Positions 22,689 to 34,694 of a DNA stretch of 64,000 nucleotides are shown piece after piece; positions within the stretch are counted from its first letter, which is position 1, and each line of letters starts with the position of its first letter. The stretch is from NCBI GenBank assembly GCA_002794775.1, contig NBAY01000065.1:170020-234019 (forward strand). The letters are read 5' to 3'. Source of the stretch: Porodaedalea pini (lineage: Eukaryota > Basidiomycota > Agaricomycetes > Hymenochaetales > Hymenochaetaceae). The notes below the pieces were generated by a model. That model did not search any database. It worked only from the letters and a program-made list of their open reading frames with translations, and had not been told where the DNA came from. Made by a program: the position numbers and the translations under genes.

Positions 22689-23540
22689 TGTAGCGATTAA
22701 CCATTGCCTACGCGCCGGCCGAGTCTTTCTCCCTTCAATTACACTACTCCTTTGACTCCTTTTACCGGCCGCTGAACATTACCATGTATTGATTCATAAT
22801 CGGCGGCCGACTCTTTATTATTAATTCTTGGTATGGACACGATCAGACGGACAGATGTCACACAAACTCGATCAGCACATGGACGACCGACTCTCGTGGG
22901 CACAGGTGGAAGGATTTAGGCGAGTAGGACAAGGACGTGGGATACAGGTGTGCAGTGGTGGGAGACGAGAGAGCAGGTTGGGCACTATGACATCACTCTG
23001 CGACGATTGGCTGCATGATGTGCGCAGGCCGATCGTTGACTCACCTTCACATCTGTTCACACAAACTCGGCCGAGTCTTGCACTGCTTTCTCTGCTTCAG
23101 TTTAGTATAAATTCGTGGTAGTTTGTAGACAGAGGGATATAGATATATGACAGACAGAGACAGGGAGATACGAGACAAGTACAGAGACAGACAGTCCCCT
23201 CTCCACCTCTAGACTGCAATCTACTACATGCATTACTATGCACTACTCGCCCGACTCTCATTCTGAAAACAGTATACACCGACTCTGTCACCGACTCTCA
23301 GAACTCCATCACCCAATCACCGAACGCCCTCGGCCGCTGCCACAAGTGCCGATTCTACCCGTCCGAGTCTTGGTCCAACCGGAATCCCGCACGTATCCAT
23401 ATCGCCGAGTCTTCATATCTTGAACCTCGCTCTACTTAGGTTGTCCCTCTCGGTATACCAAGTCACCGCAGTCCCCCTTGGGTCGATCACGAGCCGTAGC
23501 CCGAATTGCCCTTCGGATTAGAAGAGTCTGCACCCCTACA
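22689..23540 (+). mobile_element. 5' LTR of Gypsy-type element D1
   Basis: TGTAGCG...CCCTACA, 852 bp; TG..CA ends and 5-bp inverted ends TGTAG/CTACA. A likely TATA region AGTATAAATT lies near 23103. It is followed 3 bp later by a primer-binding site and then the Gag frame, so it is a 5' LTR. Confidence 0.88.
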
Positions 23541-23543
23541 CAT

Positions 23544-23562
23544 TGGAGCCTACCGCGAGGGG
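23544..23562 (+). other. tRNA-type primer-binding site of D1
   Basis: TGGAGCCTACCGCGAGGGG, starting with TGG (complement of a tRNA 3' CCA end), 3 bp after the LTR. Nearly the same sequence follows the C and E LTRs. The primer tRNA was not identified. Confidence 0.65.
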
Positions 23563-26500
23563 GACAAGGTGCCTCGCCTAAGTATCAGGTCAACGTCTGA
23601 AGCTCCTCAGCGCTCTACGTGCATACAAGCAAAGGTTCAGGAAGAACCAAGCAACCCACCACCACCACCCAGAGGACGAGGCCGAGGAAGACCAAGAGGA
23701 CGCCCACCAACAACAGCCACCCCTCAAATCTTACACTCTCCCAGAGAAGCATCCTCGTCACCTTTTCGCCGATCTGGAACCACCAACCCAGAAAACACAC
23801 TTCAAGACACCGAGCAACAACAGCCACCCTCAGTAACCGAACCAGAACTCACTCAAGAACGAGGACGACCAGTCGAACCTAGAAGGATCCTACCTGATCT
23901 CATCGAAACACCAATATCACTTCGTATCCCAGGAAGCTTTGTAACCGGCAACAGGTCGCATTTCAGCATCGCCAGTACACCACTCAGTCGGCAGATTCAA
24001 AGACCCAGAGGAACACCCAAAAGCGGGGAAAGGAACCCAGGCCTCGAAGGATACAGGAGTCCAACAAGGGAACGAAGTCGCTCCAGATCCAAAGAAGTGG
24101 TCAGGAGACTGGTATCACCAGGACCACGAGAATCGGCAACGCCGTATCGAAACCAATCACTCGGATCGTTGTCACCCACAAGACCAGGGTCACCACTTAA
24201 TTGGGGCAGACAAGCCATCAGAAGACAGATTGACGAACCTCTGATTCAAACAGGAGGACCAATAGAAGTACCAACAGAACGAAACTCCGAACCTGAGGAT
24301 CCTACCCCCGACCAAGAAGAACAATCAACCCCGGAATCACCACAGAATCGGTCTGAAACATCGGAGGAAGAACTAGTCCCGCCACCGCCGCCACCAACTC
24401 CAGAAGAATCGATACCTATTGCGATATCAAGGATCGCAGACCCATACCCGGAAACTTGCCCTTCAACTCCAGAACAGCCGAGAAGGACACCAACTCCACC
24501 CTCACGTGTACCCACACCGGCTCCACCGACTTTCCATATCATGGCGCCACCAATAGTCAGAGCAGTCATGGCTAATTCTACCGCACAAGGATCGAGCCAA
24601 GGACCTTCACAAGCCCCACCAATGGCACCACCAATGCAACCCATACCCAATGTAGCCAATCCTCTTCCAGACCTCGCTGAGTCTAGAAATCTCCTGATCA
24701 CTGGACCAAATCCTCCGGTTCCAGGAGCAACAATGCCGAACAGACACGACAAATGAGCACCAGCAATGAACGCCGATGTAGAACCAGAAGGGATCCCACG
24801 ATTCTTCGAAGAGGTTAACATCTTAGGATCGAATGCAGGAATCACCGATCTACAGAAAATCAATTGGGCATGTTACTACGCACTGGTACACGAGGAATTA
24901 CTATGGTCGACTCTCCCACAGGCACGACAAAATGATTTCGTGTCATTCAAAACAGCCGCCCTAGGCTTCTATCCAGCGGCAACGATAAGATACACTTATG
25001 GAGATCTAATCAATTTCGTTGCCGAGAATTCCAACAAGGTTTTGATGAGCACGGCTGCCCTGGGAGAATACCATCGAAGCTTTATGCGTATTACATCATA
25101 TCTGGTTCAAGAAGGAGTCATTTCGGATCTAGATCAAAAGTGGTTCTATTGAGAAGGTCTAAACTGGCTCACCAATCAGCATCTCGAACAACAACTTCGG
25201 TTGGTTGACTTTCGACACCCAGCTGGCGTTCCTTGGGATATACCGGTACTGTACAATGAACTCGACTGACTTATAGCAGGAGGAGTCCTAGTAACTGGTC
25301 CTGGGGTGCAGCAAGGATACGCAGTACCGCAGTATGGAACATTCGGGATACCCGCAGCACCTCCATATTTTACTCAGCAACATGTTGCCGCAGCATCTGG
25401 ACCATACGCACTGACCCCCATCAAACGAGAGGACTCAGAACTGAGCTTGCTCACACGCATGGTATCGGACTTACAAGCGGAAATACGGGATCTCTGGGGC
25501 GAAAGGAAGGAGGATTATCGAAGGTGAGACTATGAGGATCGGTACACTCGAGATCAGCTGTATGCCCATAACGAACCGTGGGAGTACCAGCAACCCGATG
25601 ATTACGGACGGCCATGCGAAGAATACAGGGCACCACCGAGAGGCCCACCTCCAGTCAGAAATATGCAGGTAAGGAATACAGGACCCCGAACGTGTGCAAT
25701 GTGCCACAGCACCGCACACCTATTCAGGGACTGTACGATCAGGGACACGTTGCTGAACCGGCGACTATTGGCCTTGGATGCGCAAGGATTCATTGTGATG
25801 CCAGGAGGAACACGACTGCCGCCAGGACCTCAAGGCTCTTCCCTACTGGATCGAATGAACTTGTACTACCGAGACCACCCGAACGAAGTCCCTCCGGGTA
25901 CAACTATTCCTGTCAACATGACGGTGCTACGAGATCCACCACCGCACCAAACGGCGAACTTGTTCGATACGTACTATCCTGCCATATCAGGACCAAGTAT
26001 GTATACGCCAACCCAGCCAGGAAAGGGGGAAGCCCACATCGAAGAAATTCAGGATGAATACGTAGGGGAAGGAAGAAAGGTTCAGTTTGACGATACGGGC
26101 AATTCTCACGAGCAGCAGAGGCGATCGGCAAGACTGGCAAATATAGGAAAAGCCAACTCTCCCTCACCTAGGCGCATGACGAAACCAACGAAAGAACGAG
26201 AGGGACGCAAAACGGCTATGGACTCGGGCGTACCGGAAACAGAAACAGATAAAGGAAAGGAGAAAGTATCGGCCCAGCCCAGAGCAATCGAAGAATTGGT
26301 ACCCGACTCTATTCCACCGAGCGAGCCTATGCAAGTACATGTAGCACCACCACGGGAAACAACGGAACCGAAGCCTGGACATCCCAACCCGGTGATAGAC
26401 ATACAGAGACCTCAGTTCAAATACAACACACCGGCTAACGACCCTGCAATGGTCGATGCAGTATTTCGCCGATTCTTGGACTCCACAATATCAATATCAG

Positions 26501-27066
26501 GTCGAGAATTGTTGGCAACCTCGCCGGAGGTCAGACAAAAATGCAAGGACATGATGACGGCAAAGCGGAGTCCGATAAACCATGATGAAGAAGGCGCGGC
26601 AATGTATTTGGCGGGACCCAGACCAGGATCGCCAGATGAAACAACGGAAAGGGAACCAATCGCACCAGCGACTGTACCAATTCGAGTCATCGATGTATGG
26701 CTGGATGGAAAAGTCGAGGTTGAAGGACTACTTGACACAGGAGCTTCGTTTATAGGGCTTTCTCGGGATGTATGGAAACACCTAGGATCACCGACCCTAA
26801 ATAACAAACAAATCACTATCGAAACAGCAGACGCATCTAGGACCCAATCGCTTGGACTAATACCATGACTCAGAATAGGACTTGGAGGATTCTCAGTACT
26901 CGTACAAGCACAGGTCATACACCCAGCACCATTCAACATCCTACTTGGCCGACCATTCCTCGCACACTGCAAGGCTCGATTGGTGGATATAGACATCGAT
27001 GACCAGGTACTGGAACTAATCCACCTGGTAATGGAAGAAGATGTATCAGTTCCAACTCGAGAATGA
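23563..27066 (+). pseudogene. Gag-protease ORF of D1, interrupted by CGA-to-TGA stops
   Basis: Structural (Gag) and protease region of a Ty3/Gypsy-type element. An N-terminal Pro/Arg/Ser-rich extension (to about 24,540, with a GRGRGRPRGRP basic run) leads into the conserved Gag around EGIPRFFEEVNILG (24,790). A CCHC knuckle CAMCHSTAHLFRDC follows at about 25,696, then an acidic linker and the protease with LLDTGASFIGLSRDVW (catalytic DTG, about 26,730). In-frame TGAs lie at 24754, 25150, 25267, 25525 and 26866. Three of them (25150, 25525, 26866) read CGA in copy D2, and the one at 25267 reads CAA there, the other product of the same CpG. Frame is otherwise kept, so decay is by point mutation. 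The ORF ends in TGA 27064, overlapping the pol ATG. Confidence 0.85.
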
Positions 27067-27640
27067 ACACGACAAAAGCAACCAGCCGAGGACGAGGATT
27101 TTTGATAGTCAATGAATTGGTACAATATCGACGAGACGAACCAGAGGTGCAACCATGCTATACCACAGATACCCTGGAGTCAAACACGGTACATATTTCT
27201 TTTGACAGACAGTCTATCGAGATCACTGTCACAGAAAAAGGAGGCGTAAAACCAAAACAAAATACGGAAAACAACAAAACCCGAACAGATGACGCAACAG
27301 GACTATTCTCTATCAATCACCCATACAACAACGAATCCCTAATTCCTCGAACAAGTCAAACTCGCCGAACGACTCAACCCTTCTACAAATACAAGAAGGT
27401 TGCCGATCATATAAAGCTGGTACCAACCACACTCCCTGAAGAATACCAAATCACCAGGACACAGCACCCCAATCCTCTAAAGGACCTTCCAGAATTACCA
27501 ACCCATCCGCCACCATTCTCACCTGGGAAACAACTCACCCAGGAACGATACGATGAAATGGACATAGATCCAGCCAGATTCCTACTCCCTGAAGAAAAGG
27601 ATCTCGCATGGTGGGTTATTTGGACACAGGAAATGGCGTT
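27063..27640 (+). pseudogene. Pol ORF start of D1, truncated by a family A LTR
   Basis: Starts at ATG 27063 inside the gag-pro stop (ATGA). It carries the linker between protease and RT: SRGRGFLIVNELVQYRRDEP, the segment LPEEYQITRTQHPNPLKDLP and FLLPEEKDLAWWV. The frame is open to the LTR at 27641, where D1 ends just before the RT fingers. The missing part (RT, RNase H, integrase) is present in the inverted copy D2. Confidence 0.8.
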
Positions 27641-28053
27641 TGTTAGGCGGGAGTCCGGGAGACGACTCGGACTGGGCAGGCCTCGGCTGACTGTCGTCTG
27701 GGACGTGCTATACTCGAGCGTAGACTCGGGACACGCTTACTCAGGCTAGGTCGTCGCGGAGGTAAGAGGATTAATACAAGTCTAAACTAATACAAGGGGG
27801 ACGAGTCTCACCTAGGTCGTCGCGGAGGTAAGAGGAAAAGCAGAACAAGGAGTTCATGCGATTCCTGAGACCTTATATAGCGACGACCGTGAGACTATAT
27901 TACCTAACATTACATAACGAGTGGGAATGGAACGAATGAAGGTAGTGTGGGAATGATTGTGTAAGATGGGTAAATATAATGAAAAGGACGAATATAATAA
28001 AGGAAATGGTAAAAGGGAAAATAAAGGAAAAGGTGAAAGTTCAGGTTCTAACA
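27641..28053 (-). mobile_element. Solo LTR of family A (copy A3)
   Basis: TGTTAGGCGG...GGTTCTAACA, 413 bp, inverted relative to the LTR at 55430. Left flank (D1 pol, GCGTT) and right flank (C gag on the minus strand, CTGAG) belong to different elements and show no target duplication, so this is a recombination junction rather than a simple solo LTR. Confidence 0.88.
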
Positions 28054-29318
28054 CTGAGATCGACCTCCTCCTTTTTGATGGTAATCGAGCTGCTGGAAGT
28101 CGAGGTACGTGGCGCCTGAGTCATCGAGCCACTGAATGATGCTCCTCGGAGGATGAAGTCAGTGTGCTGGATGATAGTTTCGATTTTGTAAGGCTCGCCT
28201 TCTTCGTGATCGGACTCCTTGATCTCTAAGCGCCGAAGAAGCACTGTACGTAAGTCGCCGGTGATTCCTCTCAGGAACATGTGCTGGGATTCTGGCTTGG
28301 TGAGCTTATCTTTCGCAATAAGATAGTCAGATCGAACTATGAAATCTCGCTTATACTGTCCCAGATCTTTGCGAGAGCGAATCCCTTGTTCGGCTCGGTC
28401 GACGACCATTTGCTCGAACTCGGGGTGGGAGTAGCGTCATCCCGCTCTGAGGCTTGGGTATAGTCTGGTGGTTGCTTTCTTGATGTCGTTCCATATGATT
28501 GGGTTGGCTTTGAACTCGTCCAAGGTTTCCCAGAGTTCAGCGACTTCTGCCTAGGCGTAGTACCTGGCATATTTGGCTTTCGATCCATCGTCCCAATTGA
28601 GATCATTGGCGAGGAACTCGATATCCTTGAAGTAACAGGGTAGGTCCCTGGCATTGGAACCATCAAAGTGCGGGGCATCACGCTGCCCGCATCGTGGTGC
28701 TCTCGTCACCATTGGTGGCTGATAGATAGTGTGGAGGGACGAGCATAAGATCTGAGGAGTTAATGATGAGGTAAGACATTGGCGATTGGCAAGAGTTCTG
28801 GATGCTAAAGGAGCTGCTAGTGGAATGGACGGGTCGGACAGAATGGATGGATCGGATGGAATGGACGGAACGACTGGGGAAGAGAATACCATGGCAGGAC
28901 TGGATGGAGGAAACTGTAGATGTGATAGATGAAGAGTAGGGCTTCCTGGCAGCAAGGTGGACTGCTGGGAATTGGTCGGGGATCGGGATTCTGAGGTGGA
29001 CTATGGAGCGGTTGGTTCTGCTGATGTCGGAGGTAAATTCGAGCCAAGAAATGAGAACGGGGACAAGATCATAGACGGAAACGATGACGGAAAGTTTGAT
29101 GAGTCTTCTGATACCAAGGCTTGGACTGCTGAAGATGGAGGTGAAGGGGAGTGATCGTCGAGATCCTCTGACCTGTGTGGATCAGATGATAAGATGTGGT
29201 CAATGGTTTCTTCTTCACCTGAGTCTGTTGATTGAATCTGTGCTTCTCTGGCTTCATGTTCCAGCCTGGCTAGAATCCACTTATTCAGTGGGCAACCTGA
29301 ACGTGACACGATTGAAAC
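28054..29318 (-). pseudogene. Gag fragment of Gypsy-type element C
   Basis: Minus-strand Gag: RDAPHFDGSNARDLPCYF, a following segment with DDGSKAKYARYY, ELWETLDEF, then YKRDFIVRSDYLIAKDKL and IKKEEVDLS at the cut end. The order and motifs parallel the E Gag, showing C and E are related. Internal stops (for example after KYARYYA and after PSLRAG) kill it. No zinc knuckle, protease or RT remains; the LTR at 28053 replaces them. Confidence 0.75.
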
Positions 29319-29337
29319 CCCCTCACGGTGGGCTCCA
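29319..29337 (-). other. tRNA-type primer-binding site of element C
   Basis: On the minus strand TGGAGCCCACCGTGAGGGG, 5 nt after the LTR end, matching the D1 and E sites except for a few bases. Confidence 0.65.
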
Positions 29338-29342
29338 CTTGA

Positions 29343-30434
29343 TGATACTTAGTTCCGCTTGTTAGTGAATGGGAATCAGATGAATGAGTTCGAGGGAGAT
29401 GTGTCTAGTGGGTCAATACCCTTGTTCCGGTCAAGTTCCGTGGGTTCCAGATCACAGGATTTGGGTTGCATGTGTTCTGGTGTGTCAGGGGCAACGGAAT
29501 TGGTGAAGCGTACTAGTAGGGAAGTGTTTGAAGCATAGCGCCGGCGGAGCACTCGAGATGTGTGGGGGATCATTGGTGGCTGTGTCGGAAGACACAGAGA
29601 CACACTAATACTAGTGCAATTTCTCGGAGTGGGATTGTCCTCGGGATAGATGGCTAGTCCCTGTGCTCAACAGACGTCGTCTGGAGTACCAGAGAGCAGG
29701 GCAAGATACGGGACTTAAATCAGAAGATAAAAGACGAGAGGGAGCGAAGTCGAGGTAATGAGAATGAAGCAGAACGAGGCAAAGATGGAATGGATGGAAC
29801 GAGCACAACGAGTGCAACGCGAATAAAACAAAGTCAAGGTGAGCGATTCGAGTCACTAAGGCTCAGAGGAGCACCTAGAGACCATCCTGAGAGATATCAC
29901 ACAAAGTTAGGCATTGAAACTCGGGGGTGGAATTGCTGTTCTATCTACAACATTCGGTGCTCTATAAATACTAAACAAGTGTCCTGCATAAACATGAAAG
30001 GTGAAATAAAATAAGATGAGTCCTCTATTGTCCTACCACTGAGCCTCCTGAGTGTTCCTTTGAGCGGCTCCACAATCTGAACTACTGAAAGGCAGGGATG
30101 GTGCATGTTGACTTGGCGTAGCATTGGTGAGCTTTGGGATCCTTTGTACAGAGCCGGAATGACCAATACCAGGCTGGCGCATGTTCATTAGACAAAGGCA
30201 AATGAACAAACCTTTGGCAGGGTCGAGAGGACACACGCACAGATAAGTGCACCGGGGTCGGTCTGAGTAGCTGATGCGTGCGATCTGGTCATTGCGTGCG
30301 TTCCGTGTTTGGGTAATCTCCGCCGATCTGGGTGTACCGCTTCACTCAATTGCCGAGTCGAGGCTCTTCGACTTTGTGACATACATCGCGTGCATTCTGC
30401 TCGTTCCATGCCCAATGAACCGGTTGGTGTTACA
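29343..30434 (-). mobile_element. 5' LTR of element C
   Basis: Reads TGTAACACC...AAGTATCA on the minus strand, 1092 bp. Its homologue at 45473-46570 is intact and bounded by a target duplication, which fixes both ends. Followed by a primer-binding site and Gag, so it is a 5' LTR. It is clearly older than the copy at 45473: many CG sites there are TG or CA here. Confidence 0.88.
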
Positions 30435-30920
30435 ACAGGCGCATCATGCGATGGTGTCCCCAAGAGTCAGTGGTGCACCCGCTGTTCGTGGAATAAGGCG
30501 TGCTGCATCTTCGAGAGGTTCCACGGGCAGCGTGGTGGTACCCAGCTCGCTCCTCTTTCGCTTTCCATGGCGGACCTGATTGGTATTGGCGGCACAGTCT
30601 GGCAGTTTGGCAATGTGCCTGACTACTCAGATGTGGCTTCCGTTGATGTCCTGGTCAGGGCGTTGGCTAGGAATGTCGCCGAGTCTTGCGTGTCGATTTG
30701 CGAGTGCCAGGCTGCCGTTCGTTGTCATCTTGAAGCGTATGAGGCTCGTGTCGATGAGCTTACGTGTCGTCTCGGCGAATACGAGGAGGTTGAGGACTGG
30801 ATGCCACCTATGCCCTTCCTTGACAAGGAATCTTTCATTAACTATCAGACCGTTCAAGAACAGGAGGAGAAGGAAGAAAAGGAAAAGAAGAAGAAGGGAA
30901 AAGGGAAGGGTAGAAAATAG
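30435..30920 (+). pseudogene. 3' part of an extra gene antisense to element D2 (Cys cluster, coiled coil, Lys/Glu tail)
   Basis: The frame enters from the LTR of C (which removed its 5' part) and stays open for about 160 codons to TAG 30918-30920. It contains PKSQWCTRCSWNKACC (C-x2-C-x5-C-C cluster), a helical stretch around VDVLVRALARNVAESCV with heptad-like spacing, and a tail of alternating Glu and Lys. It lies tail to tail with D2 pol, 219 bp from its stop, in the place between integrase and 3' LTR. Element E has a gene of the same position, orientation and general design. The two proteins are not clearly alignable beyond the Cys cluster and coil, so homology is probable, not certain. Function unknown; nucleic-acid binding is a guess. 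Confidence 0.5.
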
Positions 30921-31139
30921 GGTAGTTTTGGTGTTTGTTATTTATTAAAGGAATTTAGTCTATGTTTGGTACTGCGTTACACTGTGCTTTACGATGGAAG
31001 TATAAGACTTGGCTTTTCCTTCCAGGCTCGGTAAAGTACTGCTTTTCATGGATTTCACGGTTTTGAAGTTTTTGAGAGTAGGGGTTTGCTGTGTGAAAGG
31101 AAATGGAATGAGAATGAATATCAAAAAGAATAAGGGGTA

Positions 31140-34100
31140 TCATGATTCGGATTCGGTTCCAGAGTCGGTGTCGAGGATTTCTGTTGGTTGTGGCAGATCC
31201 TCGGCACCAAGCTCCTCCCCTTCGATTTCTGAATGTTTGTTGGCGAGATCGTCGAGTTCTGAATTGGTTTTCTCAACTATCTGGGTGACTGGGGTCGATA
31301 TGTTTGCTCGGGGATGGTACAGGATAACTCTGAAGGCTGCATATTGTAGTGCCAAGACTGTGCCTGTGAGTTCTGTGAGTATGTACGATCCTCCAGTTGT
31401 TCAACGAACGACTACCATCAGTCCAAGGTATTTGGGTTTGGCCTTCCGGCTTAGTTCCGTGTCAATTCGTGAGTTTTGAACCAGAACCAGGGCTCCAGGG
31501 CCAAAGTCGTAGTCTCGGATCGTGTTTTGGTAGTGTTTTTCGAATTGCTGGATTGATTTGAAGTGAGCACGCATGACTGCTGAGTGTACTCGTTTCAAGT
31601 CTTCTGGTCGACACTGGAGTGCCCTTGCTCGTGCCGCAAGTAGTTCTGACTGGGATACTTTCGATGTGTATACTGGTGACATGTACGTTTGTTCGGCCAA
31701 GTCGAATGGAAGGATCAGCTGGACTCCATGGACCATGTAGTATGGCGAATATCCTGTTGCTTTTTGCATTGTGATCCTCTCTGCCCATATGGCATGGTAT
31801 GCATGTTGTGACCATCGAGCTTCGTCATTCCCGGCAAGTTTCATCAGTGTTTCCCTAAGGTCCCTGTGGCGTCGCTCTATGATTCCGTTCCCTCTCGAGT
31901 TGTAGGGGGAGATTCGGATATTGTGTACTCCATATCTTGCCAACATCCTGATTACTTCGCTGTCAAATGATGGACCGTTGTCTGATATGATCTTGTGGAC
32001 ATAGCCCCATCAGCATATGATGTCCTGGAAAATGAAGTTCACAATCGATCTCGAGTTATCAGCGTGTAAGAGTCGGAATTCCAGGTAGCCTGTGAGCGAG
32101 TCTCTTGCCTGGATGATATACCTGAATCCCCTTGATTTGGGCATGAGCATCACATCTATGTGTACCCTGGCGAATAGTGGTGCTGGTGTTGGAACATTCG
32201 GTGGGATTCATACGTGAGTGAATTGCCAAGTCTGGCACAAGTGACATGTCTTCAGGAACCAATGTATGTCGGAACTCATCATGGGCCACCAAAATCGATT
32301 GTGGATTCGTAGTTGTACTGAAAAGAATCCTTTGTGTCCCAGGTCGTCGTGTGCTGACTGCATGACTGAGAATCAGTGATCTCGTGCGAGTACGAGTTGG
32401 TGTGGTCCCAAGTACCATTTCCTCCAGAGTTGTCCATCTGCGACAAAAAATTGAGTTGCCTTTGTTACAAAGTGTTGAAATTCATTGTCTGACATGTCTT
32501 CTGGTTTCTTTGGGTCGCTGAGAAACTCCTTGATTTTTATCAACTCTTGATTGGCCAATTCTGCTGCAGCTGTCCGGGGAATGGTGGGAGGGTCAGTAGC
32601 GGGAGGAATGTCTCCAGTGTATGCTACGAATATGAAAGCATACTGGTCGTTGATCCATTCCTCATAGTTTTCGTCATCTGGAGGGTTGGTGTCTGTTCAC
32701 TTTCGTCAACTGAGTCCATCTGGGCCTGTATGCCGAGTGCCTGGTACATGGATAATCATGAAGTGGAACAATAAGATTCCAGCGATCCACTGGTTGATCG
32801 TCATGTTTGGCTGGATATCTGGGTTGTTGATCATGCCTTTAATGTACTTGGCATCGACTTCAATGTAGAAGTGGTCCAGTCCTATTAGATAGATTCGTGC
32901 ATCATGGAGGGCCCTCATGAGGCTGAACAGTTCTACTTTTGGCTGTGAGTAGTTCTGCTCTCTTTCGTTCCATGTTGCAGACATAAAACAGGCTGGGAAT
33001 CATTCTCCATTTTCTCTGATCTGTAAGAGAATTGCTCCGTATCCTCGAATCGACGAATCTACACAGAGGTGGACCAGTCTCCCACATTTGTAGTCGATCA
33101 GCCTGATGGCTCCAGACTCGGCAACTGCCTTCTTGAGTTGGTCCATCGATTGCTGTTCGAGTTTTCTGAATGAGAAGGGGATGTCTTTTCCGGTGAGTCA
33201 GTTCAGATCATATGCCAATTGGGCGAAGTCATTGATAAAATGCCTGAGGACTCCTGCAGTTCCAAGGAATGATCGCACATCTGTAATGTCTTCACAAGGA
33301 GGCCAGTCGATGACCTTTTGGACTCATGCTTCATCTGGGACTCGTCCTGAGTAATTGCAGGTATGCCCAACTATCACAGCTTCGGGTGCAGCAAGTACCA
33401 ACTTTTTCCCAGACAGAGTCACCCCAACTACTTTGAATCTTTGGAGGACTCGGTTGACGTCATTTAAGTGTTCCCATATGAATCAGCGGATTCCTGAATT
33501 TTCTGGGATGGTCTCGTATGATCTGTCCTGTAACTTGTATCGCATGGCCAGCCCTTTTATGGGTATATCGTCAATGTATGGGAACACCACATCCGGGATT
33601 TCATCCTTCAGGATGAATGTGACATCGGCGTGCATGATTTGCTGGGAGTTTGTATACCCCATGGGAATTGATGTGAGTCGGAATGCTCCTAGTGGCATCT
33701 GGAATGTTGTTATGTCCCTACTTCGTATAGCGAGTTTCCTTTGGTTGAATGCTATGAATAAGTCCAAGGTTGTATAACAGGATTGGCCACTGAAAGACTC
33801 GGCAATGTGTTTGGTTGGATACAGCACTGATGGATCTCGTATTGTGACTGCGTTTAGTGGTTGAAGATCGTGGACTATTCTCAGCAACTTTCTGTTCTTC
33901 TTTACTATGCAGAACCACCTGGATCAATACGACAAGTTTGACAGTTCGTAAACACTGAACATGATTTTGTCTTTGACGATTGCGATGACCCTGTCGAATA
34001 TCCCCGGTGGGATGGGAATATTCTTCAGTACCCATGGAATATGCTCAATCATTGGGATAAGAACTGGAGCGAAGTAATCGTAGTCGAGTGCACCCTTTTC

Positions 34101-34694
34101 TGTTTCATCCCATGCAAACACCATTTCCTGTGTCTGAATAACCCACCACGCGAGATCCTTTTCTTCAGGGAGTAGGAATCTGGCCGGATCTATGTCCATT
34201 TCATCGTATCGTTCCTGGGTGAGTCGTTTCCCAGGTGAGAACGGTGGTGGATGGGTTGGTAAATCTGGAAGGTCCTTTAGAGGATTGGGGTGCTGTGTCC
34301 TGGTGATTCGGTATTCTTTGGGGAGTGTGGTTGGTACCGGCTTTATATGATCGGTGACCTTCTTGTATTTGTAGAAGGGTTGTGTCGTTTGGCAAGTTTG
34401 ACTTGTTCAAGGAACTAGAGATTCATTGTCATATGGGTGATTGATAGAGAATAGTCCTGTTGCGTTGTTTGTTTGGGTTTTGTTATTTTCCATATTTTGT
34501 TTTGGTTTTATGCCTCCTTTTTCTGTGACGGTGATCTCGATAGACTGTCTGTCAAAAGAAATATGTACCGTGTTTGACTCCAGGGTATCTGTGGTATAGC
34601 ATGGTTGTGCCTCTGGTTCGTCTCGTCGATATTGTACCAATTCATTGACTATCAAAAATCCTCGTCCTCGGCTGATTGCTTTTGTCATGTTCAT
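31140..34694 (-). pseudogene. Pol of Gypsy-type element D2 (RT, RNase H, integrase), degenerate
   Basis: Minus-strand reading from ATG 34694, which overlaps the gag-pro TGA. In order: linker (SRGRGFLIVNELVQYRRDEP), RT with LDLFIAF, SIPMGYTNS and the YIDD catalytic box in FPYIDDIPIKG (about 33,560), RNase H with SQPKVELFSLMRALHDARIY (about 32,900), integrase with SDNGPSFDSEV (second catalytic Asp, about 31,970) and GNGIIERRH (catalytic Glu, about 31,880), then an SH3-like tail and acidic C-terminus EILDTDSGTESES. No chromodomain. Several frameshifts and stops split it into at least eight pieces. It is the same family as D1 and supplies what D1 lacks. Confidence 0.85.

Noticed and set aside
23506..23562. 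Shared ORF start MPFGLEESAPLH (also at 21628, minus)
   Set aside because: It lies in the LTR end of family D in both copies; repeated because the LTR is repeated, not because it is a gene start.
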